Notes under the pieces: model-generated | Seen by the model: only the letters and a program-made list of their open reading frames with translations | Database searches by the model: none | What the model was told of the DNA's origin: nothing | Assembly: GCA_934096295.1 (NCBI GenBank) | Contig: CAKOLL010000002.1 | Coordinates: forward strand, 150,832-214,831 | Source: an uncultured Bacilli bacterium | GTDB taxonomy: Bacteria > Bacillota_I > Bacilli_A > RF39 > UBA660 | DNA: 64,000 bases | Direction of reading: 5' to 3' | Position numbers and translations under genes: made by a program | Shown here: positions 8,737 through 17,990 of the stretch, one piece after another | How the letters are laid out: each line of letters begins with the position of its first letter | Position numbering within the stretch: position 1 is the stretch's first letter

Positions 8737-8800
8737 GGTTAATTATATGAAATTTATTGATAAAATTTGCTATTTTTGTTATTATATAAATGGTGGTAAT

Positions 8801-9355
8801 ATGTTTGGCTATATAAAAGGTAATGTAACAGAAATAAATAGTAATAGTATAATTATTGAAACGAATGGAATAGGATTTTTAGTATTTGTTCCAAATCCTT
8901 TTTGCTATGAAATAGATAAAGAATATAAAGTATATGTATACAATAAAATTGGAGAAGATGAGTATAGTTTATATGGATTTAAAGAAAAAGAAGAATATGA
9001 ATTATTTTTAAAACTTATTAGTGTTAAAGGTTTAGGTGCTAAACTTGCTTTACCAATACTTGCAACTGGTTCAATTAATGGTATTGTAGATGCTATTAAT
9101 AGAGAAAATATTTTATATTTAACTAAGTTTCCTAAGATTGGAGAAAAGTTAGCTCGTCAAATTGTGCTTGATTTAAAAGGTAAAATAGATATTGAAGTTA
9201 GTGAAGAAGTGGTAGATGATACACAAGACTTGATAGATACTTTAAGTGCATTAGGTTATAAAAATGCTGAAATTAAAAAAGTAATGGGACAAATAGATAA
9301 ATCCAATTCTTTAGAAGAACAAGTTAAAGAAGCTTTAAAGCTTTTACTTAAGTAG
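8801..9355 (+). CDS. ruvA: Holliday junction branch migration protein RuvA
   Basis: 185 residues. The start is ATG 8801 after GGTGGT, giving MFGYIKGNV, the standard RuvA N-terminus; longer in-frame starts upstream are not supported. It has the OB-fold domain, two helix-hairpin-helix motifs (VKGLGAKLA and FPKIGEKLA) and a short C-terminal domain that contacts RuvB. RuvA tetramers bind Holliday junctions and load RuvB. Unusually, ruvB is not adjacent but lies at 12849 after a pilin, a broken gene, gspE and a toxin-antitoxin-like locus. Confidence 0.95.
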   Translation: MFGYIKGNVTEINSNSIIIETNGIGFLVFVPNPFCYEIDKEYKVYVYNKIGEDEYSLYGFKEKEEYELFLKLISVKGLGAKLALPILATGSINGIVDAINRENILYLTKFPKIGEKLARQIVLDLKGKIDIEVSEEVVDDTQDLIDTLSALGYKNAEIKKVMGQIDKSNSLEEQVKEALKLLLK

Positions 9356-9362
9356 GTGAGTT

Positions 9363-9797
9363 ATGAAGAAAAATGGGTTTACTTTAGTGGAATTATTAGC
9401 TGTTATTGTAATCATGATTCTAATAATGACTATGGGAAGTGCTGGTATTGGAGTTTTAAAAGAAGGTATTAATAAAAGTATTTGGAATAATACAGTTGAT
9501 TTAATTGAGAATGGTGCTAAAAGATTTTGTGATGATAAGAAAACACAAATTATAAATTTAGATTCAACTAGTAATAAGTGTGTTATAAATAGTAAAAATT
9601 ATGCTCCATGTTTAACTGTAACTGTTGATGATCTTCTTATGAAGAAATATATTAGTACTAAAGAATATAATGAAGGGAAAAAAGTTATTATTAATAAAAC
9701 TATTGAAAAAGGTGAAACTGGTTATTATGTAAATGATGCAAAAGTTTATATTTATGTTGAAAATGATGTTTGCTATGCAACATATGCTGGGTTATAA
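9363..9797 (+). CDS. type IV prepilin-like protein
   Basis: 144 residues. The start MKKNGFTLVELLAVIVIM is a class III prepilin signal: a short basic leader, Gly before Phe (+1) and Glu at +5, then a 20-residue hydrophobic helix. It should be cleaved and N-methylated by a prepilin peptidase, which is not in the window. The globular part has four cysteines that could pair. It starts 7 nt after ruvA and lies near the GspE ATPase on the opposite strand, which suggests a pseudopilus or competence-like apparatus. It could be a ComG-type or other minor pilin. Confidence 0.8.
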   Translation: MKKNGFTLVELLAVIVIMILIMTMGSAGIGVLKEGINKSIWNNTVDLIENGAKRFCDDKKTQIINLDSTSNKCVINSKNYAPCLTVTVDDLLMKKYISTKEYNEGKKVIINKTIEKGETGYYVNDAKVYIYVENDVCYATYAGL

Positions 9798-9819
9798 TAA
9801 AAATTTTAAATGAGGAAAT

Positions 9820-10389
9820 ATGGAAATAGTTAGAAAGACGATTTTAAATGATGATGTGTATTTAAGACAAGTTTCTCAAACTGTTGATTTTAATGATACG
9901 ACATATAAAGAAGAAATTGAATTGCTAAAGAAATTTTGTAATAAAACTGAATGTTTCGCTTTAGCAGCAGTTCAAATTGGTATACCAAAAAGAATAATTT
10001 ACTTAAAAAATACAACACTTAATGTACCTCTTGAGAATATAAGTTATAACGAATAAAAAATTTTAATAAATCCACAGGTTATTTTTAAAAGAGGATGTAC
10101 TAAATATTGGGAAGCATGTTTAAGTTGTTTAGACTATATGGGGCTAGTAAAAGGACCTTATGAAATGAAAATTAAATATTATGATGAAAATGGTAATGAA
10201 CATATTGAATATTTTGTGGGATTTGAAACTACTGTTTTATCCCGCGAACTGGACCATCTTGATGGTATTTTGCATATGGATGTAGCAGAAGAGGTTTTAG
10301 TTATGCCTAAATTAGAAAGAAAAGAGTTTAGAAAAACTCACCCTTATGAAATAATTTCTAAAATAGGTAATTATGATAATTATAAATAG
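9820..10389 (+). pseudogene. peptide deformylase-like gene with an in-frame TAA and altered metal motif
   Basis: The frame from 9820 is interrupted once, by TAA at 10054-10056, and continues in frame to 10389. The two halves together give a deformylase-like protein of about 189 residues: ALAAVQIG (motif 1, normally G-GLAAPQ), WEACLS (motif 2, normally EGCLS) and SRELDHLDG (motif 3, normally HExDH). The first histidine of motif 3, a metal ligand, is replaced by Arg, so the protein was probably not an active deformylase even before the stop. A true def gene would be expected elsewhere. Confidence 0.75.
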
Positions 10390-10393
10390 AATA

Positions 10394-10436
10394 AAAAAAG
10401 ACTATTAGATGATTTTGTTTCTAATAGTCTTTTATA
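10394..10436. terminator. bidirectional terminator
   Basis: AAAGACTATTAGA and TCTAATAGTCTTT form a long stem with A and T runs at both sides. It separates the convergent deformylase-like gene and gspE. Confidence 0.85.
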
Positions 10437-11706
10437 ATGTTTCAATTTCATCACTTTGAGTAATTTTTCCAATGAAAGCATTTTTTATATCTTCTTCATC
10501 TTCACCAATGTCGTCTTCAACATCTATGACACGAAGAATTTCATCAACACTTGTAAGCCCAGCAACAACTTTTTCTAGTCCATCTTCTAAAAGGCTTGTT
10601 ACATCTGATTCTTTATATACTAAGTGTCTTAAATCACTTTTTCTAACATTGTTGGTAATGGCATCTCTGATGTCTTGATTTAATTCTAATACTTCATGTA
10701 GAGCAATACGACCTGCGTAACCATTTATACATTCACTGCATCCATGTGGAGTATATACTTCATTTACTTCTTTATGTAATACTTTTTCAAATAGTATTTT
10801 TTCATAATTTGTGGTTGGTCTACTTGTACGACATTTTGAACATAACCTTTTAACTAATCTTTGAGAGATAATACCTGTTAGGGCACTACCTAATAAGTAT
10901 CTTTCTACTTCCATGTCTAGTAATCTTTCAATTGTATTTAGGGAATTGTTGGTATGAATTGTAGATAATACTAAGTGACCTGTGATTGATGCTCGGACTG
11001 CTATACGGGCTGTTTCATCATCACGAATTTCTCCAATCATTATAATGTCTGGGTCTTGACGAAGGATACTTCTTAATGTTGCTCCGAAAGTAAGGCCGAT
11101 ATCACTCATTACTTGAACTTGATTTATACCTGCGATTTTCATTTCCACGGGATCTTCAACTGTTATTATGTTTTTAGATACAGTGTTAAGAATTTGTAGC
11201 ATACTATAAACTGTAGTTGATTTACCAGATCCGGTAGCCCCTGCTACTAAAATGATACCATTTGGCATTTTAATTAATTTATTTATTTTTTCAAGATTTT
11301 TTTCTGATAATCCTAAATTTTCTAAGCCAGAACTTGACATTGTATAATTTAAGATACGAATAACTATTTTTTCACCATCTACGATTGGTAGAGAAGATAC
11401 ACGAAGGTCTAAATCAACTTGATCGGTTAGATTTTTTATGGCTCCATCTTGAGGTAGTCGTGATTCAGTAATGTTCATACCACTTATGATTTTTATTCTG
11501 GTTAAAAGATTTTTTTTGACAAAAGCAGGGACTTTGGCATACTCTAATAACTCCCCATCAACTCTAATGCGGACATTAAGATAATCTTCAGTTGGATCAA
11601 AATGAATGTCTGATGCTTTTTTATTTATGGCATCAATAATCATTTCGTTTACGATATCAACAACAGGTTTATTTTCATAGTCAAAATCTCTAAACATCTG
11701 TATCAC
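10432..11706 (-). CDS. GspE/PulE/PilB-type secretion ATPase
   Basis: 424 residues, the core of the type II secretion / type IV pilus assembly ATPase. Visible are the Asp-rich ASDIHFDPTED region, Walker A GATGSGKST, the Asp box and Walker B IMIGEIRDDETA, HLVLSTIHTN, and a four-cysteine zinc motif (CSKC ... CSEC). The N-terminal domain of full PilB is missing, as in ComGA. It powers pilin polymerisation from the cytoplasmic side of the membrane. I keep the GTG at 11706, 5 nt after AAAGGA; an ATG at 11697 is the alternative. The prepilin at 9363 is a likely substrate; the GspF and peptidase genes are not here. Confidence 0.9.
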   Translation of the reverse strand: MIQMFRDFDYENKPVVDIVNEMIIDAINKKASDIHFDPTEDYLNVRIRVDGELLEYAKVPAFVKKNLLTRIKIISGMNITESRLPQDGAIKNLTDQVDLDLRVSSLPIVDGEKIVIRILNYTMSSSGLENLGLSEKNLEKINKLIKMPNGIILVAGATGSGKSTTVYSMLQILNTVSKNIITVEDPVEMKIAGINQVQVMSDIGLTFGATLRSILRQDPDIIMIGEIRDDETARIAVRASITGHLVLSTIHTNNSLNTIERLLDMEVERYLLGSALTGIISQRLVKRLCSKCRTSRPTTNYEKILFEKVLHKEVNEVYTPHGCSECINGYAGRIALHEVLELNQDIRDAITNNVRKSDLRHLVYKESDVTSLLEDGLEKVVAGLTSVDEILRVIDVEDDIGEDEEDIKNAFIGKITQSDEIETL

Positions 11707-11835
11707 ACAATTCCTTTATTCTTTTATTATTATACACTATATTTTAATTTTCTACAATGTATAATTGATAATTTTTTGAAAAATTTTAAGTTGTGTAAAG
11801 AATTTAATAAAAGCAAGGTTGTCACACGTTGATGA

Positions 11836-11865
11836 TTGACAAAAAATAATAAAATATGTTAGAAT
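11836..11865 (+). promoter_or_regulatory. promoter of antisense RNA 1
   Basis: TTGACA, 18 nt, then TAGAAT preceded by TGt (extended -10). Transcription would start near 11872. The same arrangement is found at the second copy (51683). Confidence 0.7.
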
Positions 11866-11871
11866 GTATTT

Positions 11872-11986
11872 AGCAAAAGAAATTTGCATAAAATAAAAAT
11901 AGAACATTCAATTTAACATGTTGGATGTTACCATAGTTGGTTGCATCTAAATCAACATAGTTGATTTAGATGCTTTTGCTTTTTTA
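11872..11986 (+). ncRNA. candidate antitoxin RNA 1 (type I TA-like)
   Basis: A strong promoter is followed by a 5' hairpin (GCAAA and TTTGC), the 16-nt motif TTGCATAAAATAAAAA at 11884-11899, a hairpin AACATTCAA/TTGGATGTT, and a 14-bp terminator stem at 11944-11974 with a T tract to about 11986. The 3' end is antisense to the end of the peptide gene at 11952-12062. The second copy at 51719-51833 has the same motif and fold with a different sequence in the stems, which supports a structured RNA. The antitoxin role is inferred from architecture. Confidence 0.6.
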
Positions 11987-12062
11987 CTATTATAAATAAT
12001 ATAATTAATAAAAAGATTATGATGCTGAATAGCATCAAGATAAAAATATCTTTAGTATTCAT
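11952..12062 (-). CDS. 36-residue hydrophobic peptide, candidate type I toxin
   Basis: The minus strand encodes a peptide starting MNTKDIFILMLF, with about 20 consecutive hydrophobic residues and a basic end (VKKQKHLNQLC). This is the layout of type I toxins: one membrane helix and a charged tail. Its mRNA would run into the antisense RNA gene and end at the hairpin AACATTCAA/TTGGATGTT, which on the minus strand is followed by a T-rich tract. The ribosome binding site is weak. Upstream (12078-12106) an 11-bp inverted repeat lies in the presumed 5' leader and may restrict translation. Confidence 0.5.
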   Translation of the reverse strand: MNTKDIFILMLFSIIIFLLIILFIIVKKQKHLNQLC

Positions 12063-12191
12063 TCACATCAGAATGTAAATATTAGCAATAAAATGTTGCT
12101 AATATTATTTAATATTTAAGTAGTTGTTCGTGGTAATGAATGAACGCTTTTATTTTGCGTAATGAAGGCGTTATAAAGAAAAAAATATTAG

Positions 12192-12276
12192 TTGACTTAC
12201 AAATATTTGTTTGCTACAATTAAATTGTACAAATTGATAAAATGGTGTTGGATATTTTATAGTTTTGTTATATAAT
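12192..12276 (+). promoter_or_regulatory. two tandem promoters before the ruvB-queA operon
   Basis: The first is TTGACT 12192, a 17-nt spacer, TACAAT 12215. The second is TTGGAT 12248, a 17-nt spacer, TATAAT 12271. The second places a start about 20 nt before the first gene. The rest of 12107-12299 holds only short inverted repeats and no gene. Confidence 0.6.
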
Positions 12277-12305
12277 AAATCTAGTGTGTAAGGTGGTGTT
12301 TGAAA

Positions 12306-12848
12306 TTGAATATAGGAATAGATATAGATAATACATTAACAAATACAAGTATTATTTCAAATACCTTACTAAAAAAAAGTAATTTATATAATGGAGTATT
12401 AGATTATCATGAATTAAGTCCAAGTGATGCAAGAAAGTTTTTGACTGATTGTCTTTTGGATATTGTTTGGAATGTTAAAATAAAAGAAGATGCGTTAGAG
12501 GTTTTAAAACATTGGAAAAGTAAAGGATATAAATTAATATTTATAACTGCTAGAGGAACAGAAGATACTAGTGAGAAAATTCATATTAATTCTATTTGTT
12601 TAACTAGTTTATATTTTATAATTAATAAAGTTGATTTTGATGGGTTAGTATTTTTTCAAGAAGATAAAAGTAATGTATGTAAGAAATATAATATAGATGT
12701 ATTTATAGATGATAAAGAAAAAGTACTAGATGAGATAAAAAATGAGGGTATTAAAACAGTTAGAATTACAAATGATGAAATAAGTAATCATAAGATAGTG
12801 CGTAATTGGCAAGAGATTAAAGATTATGTTGATAGTTTGGGGGAGTAA
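12306..12848 (+). CDS. HAD-superfamily nucleotidase-like protein (NT5C/YqfW type)
   Basis: About 181 residues. The N-terminus GIDIDNTLT is the HAD motif I (DxDxT), FITARG is motif II and FIDDKEKV the acidic motif. The length and layout match the 5'-deoxyribonucleotidase-like NT5C group. TTG codons occur at 12300 and 12306; I choose 12306 because AAGGTGGTG ends at 12298. It stands first in an operon of folate and thymidylate genes, so a role in deoxynucleotide balance is plausible but unproven. It joins the ruvB gene without a gap. Confidence 0.75.
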   Translation: MNIGIDIDNTLTNTSIISNTLLKKSNLYNGVLDYHELSPSDARKFLTDCLLDIVWNVKIKEDALEVLKHWKSKGYKLIFITARGTEDTSEKIHINSICLTSLYFIINKVDFDGLVFFQEDKSNVCKKYNIDVFIDDKEKVLDEIKNEGIKTVRITNDEISNHKIVRNWQEIKDYVDSLGE

Positions 12849-13856
12849 ATGATGGATGAAAGATTAATAGATGCAAATCCTACATATGAAGATATATTTG
12901 ATAAGAATATAAGACCCGAGTATTTAGAAGAATATGTAGGTCAAGATAAAATAAAATCAAATTTAAAAGTATTTATTGAAGCTGCTAAAATGAGAGATGA
13001 ACCTTTAGATCATGTTTTATTATATGGGCCTCCAGGACTAGGTAAAACAACACTTGCTCATATAATTGCTAATGAACTTGGGAGTAACTTAAAGACTGCT
13101 ACTGGTCCAGCGATTGAAAAAAGTGGAGATTTAGCGGCGATACTTTCTAATTTAGAGCCTGGTGATGTTTTGTTTATAGATGAAATACATAGAATTCCAG
13201 CATTTGTTGAGGAAATTCTTTATTCTGCGATGGAAGACTTTACAATAAATGTTGTGATTGGTTCTGATGGTAAAAGTAGATCCATAAAAATTGATTTGCC
13301 ACCATTTACTTTAGTAGGAGCAACGACAAGAGCGGGAGATTTATCGAGTCCTTTGAGAGATAGATTTGGAATAGTTAATAAGCTTGAGTTTTATACGAAT
13401 GAAGAACTTGCTAGTATTGTAAAGAGAACTAGTAAAGTAATGAGTATGAATATTACGGATGATGCAGCGATTGAACTTGCAAGAAGAAGTCGTAAGACTC
13501 CGAGAATTGCCAATAGATTATTTAAAAGAGTTAGAGATTTTGCTTTAGTTGAAGGTGATGGATTAATTGATTTAGATATTACATTAAAAGCATTAGATAG
13601 ATTAAATGTAGATAAGTATGGATTAGATAATATAGATATAGAGTATTTACAAGCATTAATAAGTAAGTTTAATGGAGGCCCGGTGGGAGTTGAAACAATA
13701 TCTACGGCGATTGGAGAAGAAATTTCGACGATTGAAGATGTTGTGGAACCATTTTTGTTACAAGAAGGTTTTATTAAAAGAACGAGAAGTGGAAGAGCAG
13801 CAACGGAACTTGCTTATAAGCATTTGGGTATAGATCATAATATGACTTTATTTTAG
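12849..13856 (+). CDS. ruvB: Holliday junction helicase RuvB
   Basis: 335 residues, a full-length RuvB: Walker [10 protein letters not shown], Walker B FIDEIHR, sensor 1 [18 protein letters not shown] and the C-terminal winged-helix domain. RuvB hexamers drive branch migration on RuvA-bound junctions. The ATG (12849 or 12852) follows GGGGGAG and abuts the HAD gene stop. Its separation from ruvA by 3.5 kb is unusual; in most Bacilli ruvA and ruvB are neighbours. Confidence 0.97.
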   Translation: MMDERLIDANPTYEDIFDKNIRPEYLEEYVGQDKIKSNLKVFIEAAKMRDEPLDHVLLYGPPGLGKTTLAHIIANELGSNLKTATGPAIEKSGDLAAILSNLEPGDVLFIDEIHRIPAFVEEILYSAMEDFTINVVIGSDGKSRSIKIDLPPFTLVGATTRAGDLSSPLRDRFGIVNKLEFYTNEELASIVKRTSKVMSMNITDDAAIELARRSRKTPRIANRLFKRVRDFALVEGDGLIDLDITLKALDRLNVDKYGLDNIDIEYLQALISKFNGGPVGVETISTAIGEEISTIEDVVEPFLLQEGFIKRTRSGRAATELAYKHLGIDHNMTLF

Positions 13857-13867
13857 GGAGGATGTAA

Positions 13868-14689
13868 ATGATTTTAGATGGTAAGAAAGTAAGAGATGAA
13901 TTATTAATTTTATATAAAGAAAAAATAAGTAAAGAAAACTTAAATATTACATTAGCTATTATATTAGTTGGAGATAATGAAGCAAGTAAATTGTATATTA
14001 AAAATAAAGAAAAATACTGTAGTATGGTAGGTATTAATGTAAGAAAATATTTGTTGTCTAAAGATACTAGTGAAGAAGAAGTAATATATTTAATAAATAA
14101 GTTAAATGAAGATAATGATGTAACTGGTATTATATTACAAAGTCCTGTGCCAGATGGAATTGATTTTGATAAATGTAGTGGACTTATAAAATCAAGTAAA
14201 GATGTAGATGGTTTTACAAAAGAAAATGTTTATAATTTATATTTAAATAAAAAAAGTATTTTACCTTGTACAGTTAAAGGTATTATAAAATTATTAGATT
14301 ATTATAATATTGAGATTGCTAGTAAGGATGTAGTAATAGTAGGAAGAGGTAATATAGTTGGTAAACCATTAGCTATGGCTTTAGAAAATAGAAATGCGAC
14401 GGTTAGTTTGCTTCATAGTAAGACAAAAGATTTAACTAAATATACTAAATGTGCTGATATAGTTGTGATGGCTTGTGGAGTAGCTAAGTTACTTAAAGCT
14501 GATATGGTAAAACAAGGAGCTATTGTTATAGATGTAGGAATATCTAGAGATAATAATAAGGCCCTTGGAGACATAGATTTTGATGGTGTTAAAGATGTGG
14601 CATCATTTGTTACGCCAAACCCTGGTGGTGTTGGACCAATGACTGTTGCGATGATTATAGATAATTTAATAGAAATGAGTGAGGTTTAA
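13868..14689 (+). CDS. folD: bifunctional methylenetetrahydrofolate dehydrogenase/cyclohydrolase FolD
   Basis: 273 residues, slightly short for FolD. YIKNKEKYC contains the catalytic Lys, and LQSPVPDGIDF, KDVDGF, the NADP-binding VGRGNIVGKP and the C-terminal NPGGVGPMT are all present. It interconverts 5,10-methylene-THF and 10-formyl-THF. It starts 11 nt after ruvB with GGGAGG, and its stop abuts glyA, the enzyme that supplies methylene-THF. Confidence 0.97.
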   Translation: MILDGKKVRDELLILYKEKISKENLNITLAIILVGDNEASKLYIKNKEKYCSMVGINVRKYLLSKDTSEEEVIYLINKLNEDNDVTGIILQSPVPDGIDFDKCSGLIKSSKDVDGFTKENVYNLYLNKKSILPCTVKGIIKLLDYYNIEIASKDVVIVGRGNIVGKPLAMALENRNATVSLLHSKTKDLTKYTKCADIVVMACGVAKLLKADMVKQGAIVIDVGISRDNNKALGDIDFDGVKDVASFVTPNPGGVGPMTVAMIIDNLIEMSEV

Positions 14690-15913
14690 ATGAATAAGAT
14701 TTTAGAAGAAGCATTAAAAAATGAAAGAAAAAGACAAGAAGAAAATATTGAACTAATAGCAAGTGAAAACTATGTATCTAATGATATATTAAAATTACAA
14801 GGAAGTATTTTAACTAATAAGTATGCCGAAGGGTATCCAGAAAAAAGATATTATGGTGGTTGTGAAAATGTTGATGTTATTGAAAATTTAGCAATAAATT
14901 ATGCAAAAGATTTATTCGGGGCAGAATTTGCTAATGTTCAACCTCATTCAGGTTCTAGTGCAAATATGGCTGTTTATAGGGCTTTGCTTTCTCATGGAGA
15001 TAAAGTAATGGGAATGAATCTTTCTAATGGAGGACATTTGACACATGGACATAGACTTTCCTTTAGTGGTCAAGATTATGAAATCGTTGATTATGATGTA
15101 AATATGGATTCGGAATATATTGATTATGAAGAGTTGGAAAGAAGAGTTTTAGAAGAAAAACCTAAGATGGTAATTGCAGGTGCTAGTGCATATTCTAGAA
15201 TAATTGATTTTAAAAGATTTAGAGAAATCTGTGATAAAGTTGGGGCTTATCTAATGGTTGATATGGCTCACATTGCGGGGTTAGTAGCGGCAGGGCTTCA
15301 TCCATCTCCGGTTGGTTATGCTCATGTTGTAACTACGACTACTCATAAAACTTTAAGAGGACCACGTGGAGGACTTATTCTAACAAATGATGCAGAAATT
15401 GCTAAGAAAATAAATAAAGTAGTTTTTCCTGGTATTCAAGGTGGTCCGTTGATGCATGTTATTGCTGCAAAAGCTGAATGCTTTTATGAAGCGATGCAAC
15501 CAGAGTTTAAAGAATATCAAATGCAAGTATTAAAAAATATTAAAGCTTTATCTAATACCTTATCTAATGAAGGTTTTAGAATTATATCAGGTGGTACTGA
15601 TAATCATTTGATTTTAGTGGATGTAAAAGGTACTTGTGGCATAACTGGTAAAGATGCTCAAAATATACTTGATAAAATAAATATTACAACAAATAAAAAT
15701 ACTATTCCAAATGATTCTGAGTCACCAATGGTTGCTAGTGGACTAAGACTAGGCAGTCCAGCAATGACTTCTCGAGGACTTAAAGAAAGTGATTTTGAAC
15801 AAATTGGATTAATAATATCAAAAGCGTTAAAAAATAGTGAAAATGAAGAAGTATTAAATAATCTTAAAAAAGAAGTATTAGAAATAACTAGTAAATATCC
15901 ATTATGGTATTAG
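14690..15913 (+). CDS. glyA: serine hydroxymethyltransferase GlyA
   Basis: 407 residues. [10 protein letters not shown] at the N-terminus, [21 protein letters not shown] and [14 protein letters not shown] with the PLP lysine are all present. It converts serine and THF to glycine and 5,10-methylene-THF, the one-carbon unit that ThyA uses. It follows folD without a gap and precedes thyA by 10 nt. Confidence 0.98.
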   Translation: MNKILEEALKNERKRQEENIELIASENYVSNDILKLQGSILTNKYAEGYPEKRYYGGCENVDVIENLAINYAKDLFGAEFANVQPHSGSSANMAVYRALLSHGDKVMGMNLSNGGHLTHGHRLSFSGQDYEIVDYDVNMDSEYIDYEELERRVLEEKPKMVIAGASAYSRIIDFKRFREICDKVGAYLMVDMAHIAGLVAAGLHPSPVGYAHVVTTTTHKTLRGPRGGLILTNDAEIAKKINKVVFPGIQGGPLMHVIAAKAECFYEAMQPEFKEYQMQVLKNIKALSNTLSNEGFRIISGGTDNHLILVDVKGTCGITGKDAQNILDKINITTNKNTIPNDSESPMVASGLRLGSPAMTSRGLKESDFEQIGLIISKALKNSENEEVLNNLKKEVLEITSKYPLWY

Positions 15914-15923
15914 GGAGGTAAGT

Positions 15924-16823
15924 ATGTCAAAGTGGGATAAAGATTATATTAAGTTATGTAAAAAAATATTAAGTGATGGAGTAGAAGTTGAAAATAGAAC
16001 TGGTATAAATACTATAAAAATTCCAAGTTATCATTTAGAGTTTGATTTGCGAGAAGAATTTCCATGCTTAACAACTAAACAACTATATTTTCGTCAAGCA
16101 ATTCTTGAAATGTTATGGATATATCAAGCAGAATCTAATGATGTTAGATGGTTACAAGAAAGAAATGTTCATATTTGGGATGAATGGGAAATTGCTGAAG
16201 ATGGTAAATGGAGAGCTAACCAAAATGTTTTAGAAAATGGTAAATTGGTAAAAAAAGATATAGAGAAGGATTTTGGTGTGGAATATGCTCATACTATTGG
16301 AACAGCATATGGTTTTATAGTAAAGAAAATGGGATTAATGAATCGTTTACTTGATACATTAAAAAATAATCCTTTAGATCGAAGAATGGTTATGTCTTTA
16401 TGGCAAGACGAATATATTCCTACGGCGGTGCTTCCTAGTTGTGTTTGGTCAAGCGAGTGGGATGTTACGGATGGTTATTTAAATATTTGGGTTCATCAAA
16501 GAAGTTGTGATGTAGCTTTAGGACTTCCTTTTAATGTTACTCAATATGCGGTACTTCTTAGTTTAGTTGCTCAAGTAAGTGGACTTAAACCTGGTACTAT
16601 AAATTATAGTATTAAAGATGCTCATATTTATGTTAATCAAATTGAAGGGATTAAAGAACAAATTAATAGATTTGAAACTGATGGTGATTATGAGGCTCCG
16701 GTATTGTGGATTAATCCTGATATAAAAGAGTTTAAGGATTTTGATAATTCGGCTGATTTAAAAGACATTAAAATAAAAGGTTATAAACATATGGGACCAA
16801 TTAAATTCCCTCTTGCACAGTAG
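15924..16823 (+). CDS. thyA: thymidylate synthase ThyA
   Basis: 299 residues. The catalytic Cys lies in VLPSCVWSSEW. HQRSCDVALGLPFN binds dUMP phosphate and the folate site, and the arginine of VENRTG lies near the start. It methylates dUMP to dTMP using methylene-THF and releases dihydrofolate, which DHFR in the next gene recycles. GGGAGG precedes the ATG. Confidence 0.97.
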   Translation: MSKWDKDYIKLCKKILSDGVEVENRTGINTIKIPSYHLEFDLREEFPCLTTKQLYFRQAILEMLWIYQAESNDVRWLQERNVHIWDEWEIAEDGKWRANQNVLENGKLVKKDIEKDFGVEYAHTIGTAYGFIVKKMGLMNRLLDTLKNNPLDRRMVMSLWQDEYIPTAVLPSCVWSSEWDVTDGYLNIWVHQRSCDVALGLPFNVTQYAVLLSLVAQVSGLKPGTINYSIKDAHIYVNQIEGIKEQINRFETDGDYEAPVLWINPDIKEFKDFDNSADLKDIKIKGYKHMGPIKFPLAQ

Positions 16824-16834
16824 GTGAAACAAAA

Positions 16835-17305
16835 ATGATTAGTATTGTAGCAGCGGTTGGAAAAAATAATGAACTTGGTCGTGGAAATGACTTAATTTGG
16901 CATATTAAAGAAGATTTAAAGAACTTTAAAGATTTAACAATGGGAAAATATATTGTAATGGGCAAAAATACATATGAATCTTTACCTAGACATTTAGAAG
17001 GAAGAAAATATGTTGTGTTATCTAGTTCTTTAGATAATATAGATAATGGGATATTGTTTAAAGATTTTGATAAATTATTAGAGTTTGTTAATAATTTGGA
17101 TGAAGAAGTAATGATTATTGGTGGAGCAAGGGTATATAGATTATTTTTGCCATATGCAACTAAGCTTTATTTGACTGAAATAGACAGTGAAGAAAAAGCA
17201 GATGTATATTTTCCAGAATTTAATAAAGAAGTTTATACACGTAATGTTGTAAGTAGTAATGAAGTTAATGGATTAAAATATAGCTTTGTAATATATGAAA
17301 GGTGA
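16835..17305 (+). CDS. dfrA: dihydrofolate reductase
   Basis: 156 residues. MISIVAAVGKNNELGRGNDLIWHIKEDL gives the Met20-like loop region and the active-site acid; KYIVMGKNTYESLP and MIIGGARVY bind NADPH. It reduces the dihydrofolate made by ThyA. (The first quotation is split here as VAAVGKNNELG and LIWHIKEDL for reading.) It ends in TGA 8 nt before the tmk start, and tmk's ribosome binding site overlaps its last codons. Confidence 0.95.
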   Translation: MISIVAAVGKNNELGRGNDLIWHIKEDLKNFKDLTMGKYIVMGKNTYESLPRHLEGRKYVVLSSSLDNIDNGILFKDFDKLLEFVNNLDEEVMIIGGARVYRLFLPYATKLYLTEIDSEEKADVYFPEFNKEVYTRNVVSSNEVNGLKYSFVIYER

Positions 17306-17312
17306 TGAAATA

Positions 17313-17990
17313 ATGAGAGGTAAATTAATAGTAATCGAGGGAACTGATTGTTCTGGTAAAGAAACACAAGTTAAAAAGGCTGTTGCTAGGTTTAAAGAGA
17401 TGGGAGTAAATGTATATAATTATTCTTTCCCAATGTATGATACTCCGACGGGAAGAATTGTTGGAGGCCCTTATTTAGGAAAATCATATATTTGTGAGGG
17501 CTGGTTTCCTGAGGGAGCTGTAAATGTTGATGCTCTAGCTGCTTCAGCTTATTATGCTGCAGATAGAAGATATAATATTGGTATTATAAATAAACATCTT
17601 GAAAACGGCGACATTGTTATCCTTGATAGATATGTTGAATCTAATATGGCTCACCAAGGAGGGAAATTAAATATTCGTGAAGAAAGAGAAAAAATGTATC
17701 AAAAACTTGATGAGTTAGAATTTGGTATTATGGAATTACCTAGACCAGATGCTGTTATATTTCTTTATATGCCATTTGAATATGCTGCAATACTTAAAAA
17801 AAATAGAGAAGAAACTCCAGATCAACATGAGTCAAATAAAGCTCATTTGGAACAAGCTGAAAAAGCTTACTTAGAACTTACAGAAAAATATAATTATATT
17901 AAAGTAACTTGTGTTAAAGATGATATGATAAGAACTATTGATGATATTAATGATGAAGTAGTTGAAAAAATAAAGGAAATTATCAAATGA
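17313..17990 (+). CDS. tmk: thymidylate kinase
   Basis: About 225 residues from the ATG at 17313, which follows AAAGGTGATG; the ATG at 17295 would overlap that site. P-loop [10 protein letters not shown], the DR motif LDRYVESN and a lid region near EETPDQHE match dTMP kinase. The variant P-loop (GTDCSGK, not GxDGxGK) and the inserted GGPYLGK loop resemble the longer thymidylate kinases found in some Firmicutes. It makes dTDP from the ThyA product. Its stop overlaps the queA start (ATGA). Confidence 0.93.
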   Translation: MRGKLIVIEGTDCSGKETQVKKAVARFKEMGVNVYNYSFPMYDTPTGRIVGGPYLGKSYICEGWFPEGAVNVDALAASAYYAADRRYNIGIINKHLENGDIVILDRYVESNMAHQGGKLNIREEREKMYQKLDELEFGIMELPRPDAVIFLYMPFEYAAILKKNREETPDQHESNKAHLEQAEKAYLELTEKYNYIKVTCVKDDMIRTIDDINDEVVEKIKEIIK

